A stretch of DNA of 64,000 nucleotides, from assembly GCF_004014875.1 (NCBI RefSeq), contig NZ_CP034929.1, positions 2,914,001 to 2,978,000 on the forward strand. The letters run 5' to 3'. How positions within the stretch are numbered: position 1 is the stretch's first letter; each line of letters opens with the position of its first letter. The DNA comes from Nocardioides yefusunii. Lineage in GTDB: Bacteria; Actinomycetota; Actinomycetes; Propionibacteriales; Nocardioidaceae. A program made the translations under genes and the position numbers. Shown piece after piece: positions 32,823 through 41,709 of the stretch. Under the pieces are notes generated by a model. That model saw nothing but the letters and a program-made list of their open reading frames with translations. It was not told the DNA's origin and did no database searches.

Positions 32823-34412
32823 TTCGTCCATTTCACGACGGTCGGCGCGACCCACCTGCACCTCGATCACCTCGATGCCCCCGGCCGGGTGCGCCAGCGC
32901 GTGCTGCAGTTCGAGCGCGGAGGTCACCTTCCAGTGCGGGGTGCGGGTCGCGGCACACAACGACGCCACGTCGACGCCGTGCGGGGTGCCGAAGATCCGT
33001 TCGAAGTCGTTCGCGTACTCCGGGGCGCCCTGCTCCAGGACGGCGAAGATCGACCCGCCGTCGTCGTTGACCACGACGATCGTCAGGTCAGGGCGCGGCT
33101 CGTCGGGGCCGATCACGAGGCCGTTGGAGTCGTGCAGGAACGTGACGTCGCCCATCAGGGCCACTGCGCGGGTGCCGCCGACGGCCTGGGTGGCCAGGGC
33201 GGCGCCGATCGCGCTGGAGACGACACCGTCGATGCCGGCCAGGCCACGGTTGCTCATCACCTGGGCGGCGCGTCCGCGCACGGGGGCCATCAGGTCGAGG
33301 TCGCGGATCGGGTTGGAGGGGCCGACGAAGAGCAGGTCGGTGCTGCGCAACGACTTCGCGACCGCGGCAGCAGCCTCGTAGGGGGTCACCGCGTCGTCCT
33401 CGGCCAGGAGCGTGTCGATCCGCATCCCGAGCGCCCAGTCCTCACGACGCCACGTCTCCAGCCACTCCGCGTCGCGGGTCGCGGTGGCCTCGTCGGCGGT
33501 CGGGATCTCGACGTCGTGGACGGAGACGTCGACGCGGAAGGGGCGCGGCGCCCACCGCGGGTCGAGGTCGACGACCTGGACCTCACGACGGGCCAGCAGG
33601 CGCGAGACCGGGCGGCTGAGGGTGGGGTGGCCCAGCAGGATGACGCGCTCGACCTGCTCGCCGAGCTCGGTGGAGAGCAGCAGGCGGTAGGTGCGCAGCG
33701 CGTGGGCGCCGTCGCGGGCTCCGGAGGACGGTTCGGCGAGGAGCGGCCAGCCGCCGCGTTCGGCGATCATCCGGGCTCGACCGCCGGCGTCGTCACCGGC
33801 CACGACGACGGTGCGCGGGCCGTGATCCAGCACCGCGGCACGGGCCGAGCGACGCGGAGCGGCGATCCCGAAACCGTTCGCTGCGGCCGGGGCCGGACGC
33901 GGGGACCAGTCGTCGCCGGGCGTCAGCGGCTCGGCGAACTGCAGGTTGAGGTGGACCGGGCCACCGGAGTTGAGCAGCGGCACCAGTTCGCCGCGCACTT
34001 GGTAGGCGTCGGAGACGTCGACGGTGCGGGCGCGGAGCAGACCGATCTGGTCGGTGGTCTGCGAGGCGCTGGTGCCGCGCAGTGACTCGGGGCGATCTGC
34101 TGCCAGGACGATCACCTGGGCGTCGACGTGCGAGGCCTCCAGGACAGCCGGGGCGAGGTTGGCGACCGCGGTGCCCGAGGTGCAGGCCACCGCCACCGGG
34201 CGACCGGAAGCGCGGCTCAGGCCGAGGGCGAGGAAGCCGGCGCTGCGTTCGTCGATCCGCACGTGCAGCCGGATCGCACCCGACCGCGACGCCGCGAGCA
34301 ACGCGAACGAGAGCGGGGCGTTGCGCGAGCCCGGCGACAGGACCGCTTCCCGCACACCGTTGTCGATCAGGGTGCTGACGACGGCGCGGGCCAGTTCGGT
34401 GGAGTCACTCAC
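32793..34412 (-). CDS. menD: SEPHCHC synthase (menaquinone pathway)
   Basis: This thiamine diphosphate enzyme joins isochorismate and 2-oxoglutarate, 539 residues. Diagnostic segments are VREAVLSPGSRNAPLSFAL, RIDERSAGFLALGLSRASGRPVAVACTSGTAVANL, ADRPESLRGTSASQTTDQ, MSNRGLAGIDGVVSSAIGAALA and the ThDP motif ALMGDVTFLHDSNGL. The ATG at 34412 overlaps the menC stop. Confidence 0.95.
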   Translation of the reverse strand: MSDSTELARAVVSTLIDNGVREAVLSPGSRNAPLSFALLAASRSGAIRLHVRIDERSAGFLALGLSRASGRPVAVACTSGTAVANLAPAVLEASHVDAQVIVLAADRPESLRGTSASQTTDQIGLLRARTVDVSDAYQVRGELVPLLNSGGPVHLNLQFAEPLTPGDDWSPRPAPAAANGFGIAAPRRSARAAVLDHGPRTVVVAGDDAGGRARMIAERGGWPLLAEPSSGARDGAHALRTYRLLLSTELGEQVERVILLGHPTLSRPVSRLLARREVQVVDLDPRWAPRPFRVDVSVHDVEIPTADEATATRDAEWLETWRREDWALGMRIDTLLAEDDAVTPYEAAAAVAKSLRSTDLLFVGPSNPIRDLDLMAPVRGRAAQVMSNRGLAGIDGVVSSAIGAALATQAVGGTRAVALMGDVTFLHDSNGLVIGPDEPRPDLTIVVVNDDGGSIFAVLEQGAPEYANDFERIFGTPHGVDVASLCAATRTPHWKVTSALELQHALAHPAGGIEVIEVQVGRADRREMDERIKALAHQR

Positions 34413-35380
34413 AGGGAGTGATCCTCCCCCACCGTGCGCACCGCAGCCATTCGACGCACCCAGTGGGCGGCCCGGTCGCTGGGCGCGGCGAGGCGGCGCA
34501 GGATCTCCTCGGAGACGGTGACGTCACGGACCGGGAGGTGGCCGGCGACCGGCAGCAGCGGCTCGTCGGCGAGGTCGGCGGTGAACATCTGCACCGTCGC
34601 GAGACCGCAGGCGTGCTGCAGGTCGGGCAGGGCCGCGGCGAGCGCGACGCCGGCGGCGATGCCCACGCTGGACTCCAACGCCGAGGAAACGACGACGGGC
34701 AGGCCGATGTCCTCCGCGATCCGCAGGCAGGCGCGGACTCCGCCGAGGGGCTGGACCTTGAGCACCGCGACGTCGGCGGCCTCGAGGTCGCGCACCCGGT
34801 AGGGGTCCTCGGCACGACGGATCGACTCGTCGGCGGCGATCGGGACGTCGACGCGGCGACGCACCTTGGCGAGTTCCTCGACGTCCATGACGGGCTGTTC
34901 GACGTACTCCAGTCCCCCGGCGGCACGGTCAAGGACGGGGATCGAGGCGATCGCGGTGTCGAGGTCCCAGAGGCCGTTGACGTCGATCCGGATCTTCGCC
35001 CCCGGCCCCATCGCGTCGCGGACGGCCTCGAGTCGGGCGATGTCGTCGGCGAGGGTCTGGCCGGGGTCGGCGACCTTCACCTTGGCGGTGGTGCAGCCGC
35101 CGCGGGCGACGATCTCGCGGGCCCGTTCGGGGCCCACTGCGGGGACGGTGACGTTGACGGGGACGCTGCTGCGCAGCGGGACGGGCCAGTCACCGGCGAC
35201 GGCTTCCTCGGCGGCGCGCAGCCACGGCAGCGCGACCTCGGGCGAGTACTCCAGGAACGGGCTGAACTCGCCCCAGCGGGTGATCCCGTCGTCGCCGCGG
35301 CGGCCCATCAGGACGCCTTCGCGCACGGTGATGCCCCGGAAGCGGTTGCGCAGCGGGACCGACCAGACGTGGACGCTCAT
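34409..35380 (-). CDS. menC: o-Succinylbenzoate synthase
   Basis: This enolase-superfamily enzyme dehydrates SHCHC to o-succinylbenzoate, 323 residues. TAKVKVADPG holds the catalytic Lys motif KxK, RIDVNGLWD, EYVEQP and IAADESIR supply the metal-binding acidic residues, and VLKVQPLGG holds the second Lys. The ATG at 35380 overlaps the menE stop by 4 nt. Confidence 0.93.
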   Translation of the reverse strand: MSVHVWSVPLRNRFRGITVREGVLMGRRGDDGITRWGEFSPFLEYSPEVALPWLRAAEEAVAGDWPVPLRSSVPVNVTVPAVGPERAREIVARGGCTTAKVKVADPGQTLADDIARLEAVRDAMGPGAKIRIDVNGLWDLDTAIASIPVLDRAAGGLEYVEQPVMDVEELAKVRRRVDVPIAADESIRRAEDPYRVRDLEAADVAVLKVQPLGGVRACLRIAEDIGLPVVVSSALESSVGIAAGVALAAALPDLQHACGLATVQMFTADLADEPLLPVAGHLPVRDVTVSEEILRRLAAPSDRAAHWVRRMAAVRTVGEDHSL

Positions 35381-36459
35381 GCGGCACCGCCTGCGGCGAG
35401 GGCACGGACTCCGGTGCGGTCGACCTTGCCGTTGCCGAGCAGCGGCAGGGCGTCGACGACGACGAGGCGGCGCGGCGCCCAGGCACGGGGGTGGGTGGCT
35501 GCGACGTGGTTGCGCAGTGCGTCGAGTTCCGGGGTCCGGCCAGCGGCGGGCACGACGACGGCGACCACCTCGGTCCCCCATTCGACGCTGTCGACGCCGG
35601 CGAGTTCGGCCTGGTCGACGTCCACGTGGGTGAGCAGCGCGGTGCGCACCGCGGGCAGCGGCACGTTGACGCCCCCGGAGACGACGACGTCGTCGGCACG
35701 GCCCAGGATCTTCAGGCGACCGTCGTGGTCGAGGGTGCCGAGGTCGTTGGTGACGTACCAGCCGTCGACGAGGGTCTCGGCGGTGAGCGCGTCGTCGTCG
35801 AGGTAGCCGGAGAAGATCGTGGGGCCCCCCAACCTGACCCGTCCGGTCGCGTCGATCGCGACGCCGACGCCGTCGAGGGGGTGGCCGTCGTAGACGCAGC
35901 CACCGGCGGTCTCCGAGGCCCCGTAGGTGGCCACGACCCGGATCCCGACGGCTTCGGCGCGGGCGCGCAGTCCGGCGTCGACAGGACCGCCGCCGAGCAG
36001 CACGGCGTCCATCGCAGCCAGCGCGGCGACGTCGTCGGGAGAGTCCATCATCCGGTGCAGTTGGGTGGGGACCAGCGAGGTGAACGCGGCCGGTCCGTCG
36101 GCGTCGGCGAAGGCGCCCAGGACGGGGTCGTGTCCGGCGACCAGTGACCGGACGATCACCTGGACGCCGGCGACGTAGGAGGACGGCAGGACCAGCGCCC
36201 AGCGTCCACCGGTGGCGTCGGGGGAACCTGCCAGGCGGGTCGCGGAGGCGTGCACGGAGGCGAGGACGGCGTCGCGGGTGAGCACGACGCGCTTGGGGTG
36301 TCCGGTGGAGCCTGAGGTCTCGATCAGCAGCGGGACCGGAGCCGTGGCGTCCAACCAGTCGCGCAGTTGCTGCACGGCCTCGGCGGGTGTTTCGGACGGG
36401 CGCAGGAAATCCACGGCCCCCACGCTATCCCCCGACTCCACGAGCGCCGAGTCGGTCAC
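35377..36459 (-). CDS. menE: o-Succinylbenzoate-CoA ligase
   Basis: This adenylate-forming ligase, 360 residues, is short for the family as in other actinobacteria. The AMP motif PLLIETSGSTGHPKRVVLT is intact, as are VATYGASETAGG, the hinge LKILGRADDVVVSGGVNV and the catalytic Lys in LLGNGKVDRTGV. It provides CoA activation before MenB. GTG 36459 overlaps the stop of the upstream membrane protein (GTGA). Operon order is membrane protein, menE, menC, menD. Confidence 0.93.
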   Translation of the reverse strand: MTDSALVESGDSVGAVDFLRPSETPAEAVQQLRDWLDATAPVPLLIETSGSTGHPKRVVLTRDAVLASVHASATRLAGSPDATGGRWALVLPSSYVAGVQVIVRSLVAGHDPVLGAFADADGPAAFTSLVPTQLHRMMDSPDDVAALAAMDAVLLGGGPVDAGLRARAEAVGIRVVATYGASETAGGCVYDGHPLDGVGVAIDATGRVRLGGPTIFSGYLDDDALTAETLVDGWYVTNDLGTLDHDGRLKILGRADDVVVSGGVNVPLPAVRTALLTHVDVDQAELAGVDSVEWGTEVVAVVVPAAGRTPELDALRNHVAATHPRAWAPRRLVVVDALPLLGNGKVDRTGVRALAAGGAA

Positions 36460-37628
36460 GGCAACGGCACGCGTCGGAACTCTGGCCGGTAGAGCTTCGG
36501 GTCGCTCTGGAGAGTGGTGGGGTCGACGGCGTTGACGCTCCAGCTGACCACGACACTGCCCTTCTCAGGGAGCAGTTCGGGGTGAGCGAGCGCCATGTAG
36601 GTGACGACCTCGTCGTCGCTGGGCAGGCTCGCGACGGGCCCGGTCGCGGTGAAGGGACCGGTCGGAGTGGGCGAGGTCCAGATGACCATCTCCGAGCCCA
36701 GGAACTCCTCCTGCTTGCTGACGGCGTACCAGGTCCCGTCGCGTTCGAAGACGCTCAACGCACGCGAGACGCCCTTCTCGGCCTCGATGACGGCGACGGC
36801 CTCGGACTCCTCCTTCACCCAGGTGGTCCCGTCCCAGTACTCCCAGCGTTCGGGGTGCGCGAGGTCGGGGACGGTGGTGCGGGCCGCGTGCAACGAGTAC
36901 CCGAAGACGAGGTCCTCCTCCGAGCGGCGGGTGCCGTAGAGGTGGACGGTGCCGTCGTCGGCCAGATAGGCAGCTGCGCTCCACAACGGCTTGGACGGGT
37001 CGGGCTCGTCCGGACCGATGTCGAAGACCTCGACGAGTTGTGGGACGCCACCGGCGGGAACCTGGAAGCGGGCCGCGCTGGCGCCGAGCTCCTGGAAGTC
37101 CCAGGCGCCGTCACCGACGGCCTTGACCCGGGTGAGTCCGACGACGACGCGGGTCCCGCCCTCGCCGTCGGGGGCGGAGTCGACGGTGGTGGGCCAGTAG
37201 CCGACCTCGCCGTCGCGGTCCGGGATCGCGGCGAGGCCGTCGGCGGGACGGTAGACCCCGGCGCAGTCGTCGCCCATGATCAGGATCGAGTTGCGCACCA
37301 TCGTGGGGCCACCGTCGGTGGAGGGACGCAAGGTGTCACCGAAGACCCAGAAGCTGCGGCCGTCGGCGAGCGCGGTGGAGGCCCCGACGTCGCCGCCCGC
37401 CCAGCCCGGCGCGGGACGTTGAGTGTCGATGAAGTCGTTGATGTCCTCGACGGTGCGGGGCCGCTCGAAGGGTTCGCACTCCACCGACGCGACCGGGTCG
37501 GGGCCGTCGTTGCGCGACTTCAGCCAGCCGGCGAAACCGAGGATCAGCAGCACGACGATCACCATGAACGCCGCGGTGACCTTCGTGACGCGTCGGAGGA
37601 TGCGTCGTCGGTCAGCTCGTGTCGTCAT
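36456..37628 (-). CDS. Membrane-anchored DUF4185-like protein
   Basis: A 390-residue protein with a cytoplasmic basic N-terminus (MTTRADRRRILRRVTK), one membrane helix (about 19-35, AFMVIVVLLILGFAGWL) and a large exported domain. The latter has GWAGGDVGASTALADGRSFWVFGDT, LYGTRRSEEDLVFGYSLHAAR and WTSPTPTGPF, a pattern of five-bladed propeller proteins such as DUF4185. These resemble glycosidase-like folds; no activity can be stated. It is co-transcribed with menE through a 4-nt overlap, although no link to menaquinone is evident. Confidence 0.7.
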   Translation of the reverse strand: MTTRADRRRILRRVTKVTAAFMVIVVLLILGFAGWLKSRNDGPDPVASVECEPFERPRTVEDINDFIDTQRPAPGWAGGDVGASTALADGRSFWVFGDTLRPSTDGGPTMVRNSILIMGDDCAGVYRPADGLAAIPDRDGEVGYWPTTVDSAPDGEGGTRVVVGLTRVKAVGDGAWDFQELGASAARFQVPAGGVPQLVEVFDIGPDEPDPSKPLWSAAAYLADDGTVHLYGTRRSEEDLVFGYSLHAARTTVPDLAHPERWEYWDGTTWVKEESEAVAVIEAEKGVSRALSVFERDGTWYAVSKQEEFLGSEMVIWTSPTPTGPFTATGPVASLPSDDEVVTYMALAHPELLPEKGSVVVSWSVNAVDPTTLQSDPKLYRPEFRRVPLP

Positions 37629-37702
37629 GGCCGAAGGGTAGTTGCACCACCCCCGGCGACGTCGAGGTCTGTGTTCACTGCGTGGCCTGCCAGAATCGAT
37701 GG

Positions 37703-38617
37703 GTGACGAACCAGGACCGCAGCACCGCCCCGCCCGCTCCCGAGCCCGCCGCCACCGTGGCCGACTGGATCGCCGGGGCCCGTCCACGCACGTTGCCCGC
37801 CGCCGTCGCGCCGGTCCTGGCCGGCACCGCGGTCGCGGCCCACCTCGACGGTGCGGTCTGGTGGAAGGCGCTGCTGGCGCTGGTGGTCTCCCTGGCGCTG
37901 CAGGTGGCGGTCAACTACGCCAACGACTACTCCGACGGCATCCGCGGCACCGACGACGACCGCGTCGGCCCGATGCGTCTGGTCGGTTCGGGACGCGCGA
38001 CCCCGTCGGCGGTGAAGCGTGCTGCCTTCGCAGCGTTCGGCGTCGCCGGTGTGGCCGGTCTCGTCCTGGCTGCGACGACGGCCTGGTGGCTGGTCGCGGT
38101 GGGTGTGGTCTGCATCGTCGCGGCGTGGTTCTACACCGGCGGCAAGAACCCCTACGGCTACATCGGCCTGGGCGAAGTGATGGTGTTCGTCTTCTTCGGC
38201 CTGGTGGCCGTCATCGGTACGACGTTCGTGCAGACCGAGACCTTCGAGGTCGACGCGCTGTGGTGCGGCATCGGCATCGGCGCGCTCTCGTGCGCGGTGC
38301 TGGTGACCAACAACCTGCGTGACATCCCCACCGACACCGTCTCCGGCAAGCGCACCCTGGCGGTGCGTCTGGGTGACGCCCGCACCCGCTGGTTCTACGT
38401 GGCGCTGGTGGCCGTGGCCACGGTGATGGTGGTCGTGCTGGCCGCGAACACCGACTGGCTGGTGCTGGTCGGCCTGCTGTTCCTGGTCAAGGCCGCCCCG
38501 GCATGCCGCACGGTGCTCGGTGGCGCCGGTGGCCCGGCGCTGATCCCGGTGCTGGCAGCGACCGGCATCTCCCAGCTGTGGTGGGCCGGCTGCGTGGCTG
38601 TGGGTCTGCTCGTCTGA
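37703..38617 (+). CDS. menA: 1,4-Dihydroxy-2-naphthoate polyprenyltransferase
   Basis: This UbiA-family membrane enzyme attaches the prenyl tail to dihydroxynaphthoate, 304 residues with about nine helices. The first Asp motif is NYANDYSDGIRGTDDDR, and the second is NNLRDIPTDTVSGKRTLAVRLGD. It starts at GTG 37703, divergent from the membrane protein-menECD operon. It uses the product of the polyprenyl synthase at 11172. Confidence 0.93.
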   Translation: MTNQDRSTAPPAPEPAATVADWIAGARPRTLPAAVAPVLAGTAVAAHLDGAVWWKALLALVVSLALQVAVNYANDYSDGIRGTDDDRVGPMRLVGSGRATPSAVKRAAFAAFGVAGVAGLVLAATTAWWLVAVGVVCIVAAWFYTGGKNPYGYIGLGEVMVFVFFGLVAVIGTTFVQTETFEVDALWCGIGIGALSCAVLVTNNLRDIPTDTVSGKRTLAVRLGDARTRWFYVALVAVATVMVVVLAANTDWLVLVGLLFLVKAAPACRTVLGGAGGPALIPVLAATGISQLWWAGCVAVGLLV

Positions 38618-38643
38618 GCCGAGCGCCGTTCCTTCTCTTCTCC

Positions 38644-38693
38644 GGGACGTCATAGGAATCGGGGCCTTGGGCCCTCGATTCCTATGACGTCCC
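38644..38693. terminator. Long perfect hairpin between menA and the Eis-like gene
   Basis: GGGACGTCATAGGAATCG (38644-38661) is an exact inverted copy of 38676-38693, an 18-bp stem. The inner segment can pair further. It lies between convergent genes and probably terminates both. A 12-nt part (GACGTCATAGGA) recurs near 47804. Confidence 0.75.
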
Positions 38694-38722
38694 GCTGGTT
38701 TCAGCGCCGCGGGAGGCATCGC

Positions 38723-40009
38723 TCAGAAGTCGGTGGCGCAGTACGGCACGTCGCCGCCGTCGGCCATCGAGGCCAGTCGTCGTACTGCCGTCGCGTCTCC
38801 GCGCAGACGCCCGGTGACGGCAAGGGTCTCCACGCTCACTCCCCCGAGCACCAGCGACCCGAGCGTCGAGACGTCGGCCTGCACCTGCGCCGCAGCATCG
38901 GTGCGCGTCACCTCGACGTCGGAGTCCCGGACCACGACGCGCCACGTCCCGTCGGTGAATCCGAGCCGGTCCCGGACCCCGACGAGCACCTCGCCGTCGC
39001 CGTACCAGGGCCGCGAGGTCAACGTCGCGGGCACGTCGAGGACGCGGAGCCAGAGCAGGTCGTCGAGCGCGGTCTGCTTCACCGTGCGCGGGTCCGAGAC
39101 CGCCCACCGCAGGCGGTCGTCCGGGCTGACGTAGGAGGTCACCTTCTGGGTCAGGTCGATACCGGCCAGGAACTCCCACAGCCCCAACGACGCCGAGGAC
39201 GACAGCGCCACCATGTCGGTCACCGTCAGCACGCCGACGGGGTTCTCCCACCCCGAGTGGGTCCACAGCACGAACCCGTCGGGCCGGTCGTCGGCGTCGA
39301 GATGAACGGCCCCACGCAGGGTGTCGACGGGCTTCTGGGTCTCCCAGTCGATCGCGCCGGTGGCGATGTCCTGGTAGCCGGCGTGACGACTCACCGATCC
39401 GCGCGTGACCGTGTGCCAGCGTCGGAAGACGTCGTCGACGACGGGCCACATCTCGACCGGCGGCATGATCACGCAGCGGCCCACACGACCTTCCTGGGCG
39501 AGTCCGACGTCGTCGGGGTGCTCGACGGAGAACCGCGCCGAGACGTCCACCTCGACCCGGGCCCGGAACGTCGCCGGACCGAACCCGAAGCGTCGGTAGA
39601 TGCCGCCCTCGGTGACCGTCAGCGCCGCCAACGGGAACCCTGCGCGCGCGGCGTCGGCGAGCTCGTCGCCGATCATCCGACTCGCCAGTCCCTGACGACG
39701 CTGTGCCGGGGAGACGGTGACGTCGGTGATCATCCGGACGTCGACGAGACCGGATCCGGTGTTGACCTCGCCGGGCCACGACGCCAACGTCGCGACCGGT
39801 TCAGGGCCGGCACCGAAACTGCCCGCGGGGAGCCAGGCGCCCCGCATGAGGGCGGAGTCGGCGGCGTAGCGCCGCGCGTACAGGTCGGCGCGGTCGTCGT
39901 CGACCAGCGGCAGGTGGAAACCGCGCGTGGCGCCACGCACCCAGCCCCGTACGACGTCGGGGTCCAGGGTGGCATCACGCGGGTCGAGGACACGGAAGTC
40001 GAGCTCCAT
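38723..40009 (-). CDS. Eis-like GNAT acetyltransferase
   Basis: This 428-residue protein has a tandem GNAT arrangement with a sterol-carrier-like C-terminal domain, like Eis of Mycobacterium. Acetyl-CoA binding is suggested by DVTVSPAQRRQGLASRMIGDELADAARAGFPLAALTVTEGGIYRRFGFGPAT. The C-terminal Phe (ATDF), which forms the free carboxylate general base in Eis, is conserved. Eis relatives acetylate aminoglycosides or protein lysines; the substrate here is unknown. The ATG at 40009 fits the family start; an ATG at 40045 is possible. Confidence 0.85.
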   Translation of the reverse strand: MELDFRVLDPRDATLDPDVVRGWVRGATRGFHLPLVDDDRADLYARRYAADSALMRGAWLPAGSFGAGPEPVATLASWPGEVNTGSGLVDVRMITDVTVSPAQRRQGLASRMIGDELADAARAGFPLAALTVTEGGIYRRFGFGPATFRARVEVDVSARFSVEHPDDVGLAQEGRVGRCVIMPPVEMWPVVDDVFRRWHTVTRGSVSRHAGYQDIATGAIDWETQKPVDTLRGAVHLDADDRPDGFVLWTHSGWENPVGVLTVTDMVALSSSASLGLWEFLAGIDLTQKVTSYVSPDDRLRWAVSDPRTVKQTALDDLLWLRVLDVPATLTSRPWYGDGEVLVGVRDRLGFTDGTWRVVVRDSDVEVTRTDAAAQVQADVSTLGSLVLGGVSVETLAVTGRLRGDATAVRRLASMADGGDVPYCATDF

Positions 40010-40059
40010 GCCCCCACACTCCCCGGGACAGGGGGCTTCGTCCACCCCTCAGGGGCGGT

Positions 40060-40329
40060 TCACTCCTCGCCGGGAGCCTTGCGCATCTCTTCGTACTTGC
40101 GCGAAGCCGAGTCGGCACGCTGGCCGAGACGGATGGCGAGCGCCTCACGGGGACCGCGGAGGAAGAACCACGAGGTCACGCCGGAGGCCACGAAGGCGAG
40201 GATCAGCGCGAGCAGGAAGTCGCGGTCGCTGACGGCGTCGTCCACGAGGAACCAGACGGCAAGCACGGCACACACCCAACCCACGAGCATGAGCAGGCGC
40301 AACAGGTTGTAGACAGCGAACTCCTTCAC
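40060..40329 (-). CDS. DUF4229 small membrane protein
   Basis: An 89-residue protein with two hydrophobic segments (NLLRLLMLVGWVCAVLAVWFLV and FLLALILAFVASGVTSWFFL) followed by a charged tail (LRGPREALAIRLGQRADSASRKYEEMR). The arrangement matches the actinobacterial DUF4229 family of unknown role. Starts at GTG 40329, which is preceded by GGCGG. Divergent from the small protein at 40405. Confidence 0.8.
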   Translation of the reverse strand: MKEFAVYNLLRLLMLVGWVCAVLAVWFLVDDAVSDRDFLLALILAFVASGVTSWFFLRGPREALAIRLGQRADSASRKYEEMRKAPGEE

Positions 40330-40404
40330 CCCGCCATCGTAGGCGGCCCCCGGTGGCGGCGCTGCTTCGCCGGTCCTCTCAGGTGCCTCGCCTAGGCTGG
40401 GTGC

Positions 40405-40647
40405 GTGCTCAAGATCCTGCTGTTCGTGTTCGCCGTGGCCCTGGTGGTCTACGCCCTCGTGATGTTCGTCGACAAGCGGGTGGCGCGACGCAAGCAGGCG
40501 CCCAAGCCGGTTGCTCCCGACGACGACCTCAACTTCCTGCGCAACCTCGAGTGGGAGCAGCGCAAGGAACGCAACCGTCGCCGCAAGGACGACGACGAGG
40601 AACCCGGCGACGAGCCCAGCGACGACGACCAGCCCGACACCCCCTGA
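40405..40647 (+). CDS. Small single-span membrane protein (80 aa)
   Basis: A GTG start precedes one membrane helix (LKILLFVFAVALVVYALVMFV), a basic juxtamembrane stretch and a highly acidic tail (RRRKDDDEEPGDEPSDDDQPD). It resembles short PLDc_N/phospholipase-D-anchor-like proteins seen next to cytochrome c maturation genes in actinobacteria, but no function can be given. It is followed by a bidirectional terminator. Confidence 0.65.
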   Translation: MLKILLFVFAVALVVYALVMFVDKRVARRKQAPKPVAPDDDLNFLRNLEWEQRKERNRRRKDDDEEPGDEPSDDDQPDTP

Positions 40648-40673
40648 CAGCCGGCCGCAGGCCGGGAACGACA

Positions 40674-40717
40674 CGAGGGCCGCTCCCCCACCCTGAGGTG
40701 AGGAGGAGCGGCCCTCG
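40674..40717. terminator. Bidirectional terminator between small membrane protein and ccsB
   Basis: CGAGGGCCGCTCC (40674-40686) is an exact inverted copy of 40705-40717, a 13-bp stem with an 18-nt loop, between two convergent genes. Confidence 0.75.
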
Positions 40718-40746
40718 TCGTACGTCAGACGTGTGCCAGCCGAGCG

Positions 40747-41709
40747 TCAGCGGGTGAGCGACTCGATCGTCGTCAGCTCCGCAGCACCCTCGGCGTAGGA
40801 GTGCACCGAGGTGGTGGAGAAGAAGTTGACGCCGATGAAGCTCCACCACAGCGTCGCCATGCCGATCAGCGCCAGGATCGCAGCGACCTTGCCGCGCATG
40901 CCGGCGGTGGTGCGGGCGTGCAGGTAAGCGGCGTAGACGACCCAGGTGATGAACGCCCAGACCTCCTTGGGGTCCCAGTTCCAGTAGCGCGACCAGGCCT
41001 CGTGAGCCCAGATCGGGCCGGTGATGAGGACGGCGAACGTCCACACCGGGAAACCGAAGGCGTGCATGCGGTACGAGATCCGGTCGAGCGTCTTCACGTC
41101 GGGGATGCGGGCCAGGTAGCCGGTGAGCTCGACGCCGTTGGCGGCGGCCTTCTTCTCGGCGCGGTTCTTGACCAGCCACAGCGCCACCAGGATGCCGCCG
41201 ATGGAGAACGCAGCGGTCGCGATGACGGCGGAGACGACGTGGATGACGAGCCAGTACGAGTCGAGCGCCTCGGTGAGCGGCGAGATCGGCTTGTAGAGCC
41301 AGATCGCGGCGATCATCAGCACCGCGGTGACGAAGATCAGCAGCCACGGTGCCATCCACACGAGGCGGAACTTCTTCATCGTCACCAGGTAGATGAGGAC
41401 CATGAAGAACGTGCCCGCGACGGCGAACTCGTACATGTTGCCCCACGGAACGCGGTTGGGGTCGGCGGCCATGCCGCGGCCCACGAGCGAGGCGAGGTGG
41501 GCGACGAGACCGAACGCGGTCAGCGTCGTGCCGATGATCCGGGCCATCGCGGTGCGGCGGGTCTCGTCGTCGGAGGTCACGCCCTTGCCGACCGTCGAGT
41601 TGCGCTGGGAAGCCCACTCGAAGAGGTGGCTGATCAGCGCCAGGAAGTAGATGACACCGGCGGCCGACAGCGCGTCACTGCTGAAGCCCTCCCACTGGAT
41701 GTCGGTCAC
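40747..41709 (-). CDS. ccsB: Cytochrome c biogenesis protein CcsB/ResC
   Basis: This is the heme-handling membrane protein of the system II cytochrome c synthase, 320 residues with about eight helices. The WWD-type motif is IWAHEAWSRYWNWDPKEVWAFITW, and conserved His residues flank it (VIHVVSAV, MHAFGFP). It works with ResB to move and attach heme to apocytochromes outside the membrane. Overlaps the resB stop by 4 nt. Confidence 0.93.
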   Translation of the reverse strand: MTDIQWEGFSSDALSAAGVIYFLALISHLFEWASQRNSTVGKGVTSDDETRRTAMARIIGTTLTAFGLVAHLASLVGRGMAADPNRVPWGNMYEFAVAGTFFMVLIYLVTMKKFRLVWMAPWLLIFVTAVLMIAAIWLYKPISPLTEALDSYWLVIHVVSAVIATAAFSIGGILVALWLVKNRAEKKAAANGVELTGYLARIPDVKTLDRISYRMHAFGFPVWTFAVLITGPIWAHEAWSRYWNWDPKEVWAFITWVVYAAYLHARTTAGMRGKVAAILALIGMATLWWSFIGVNFFSTTSVHSYAEGAAELTTIESLTR

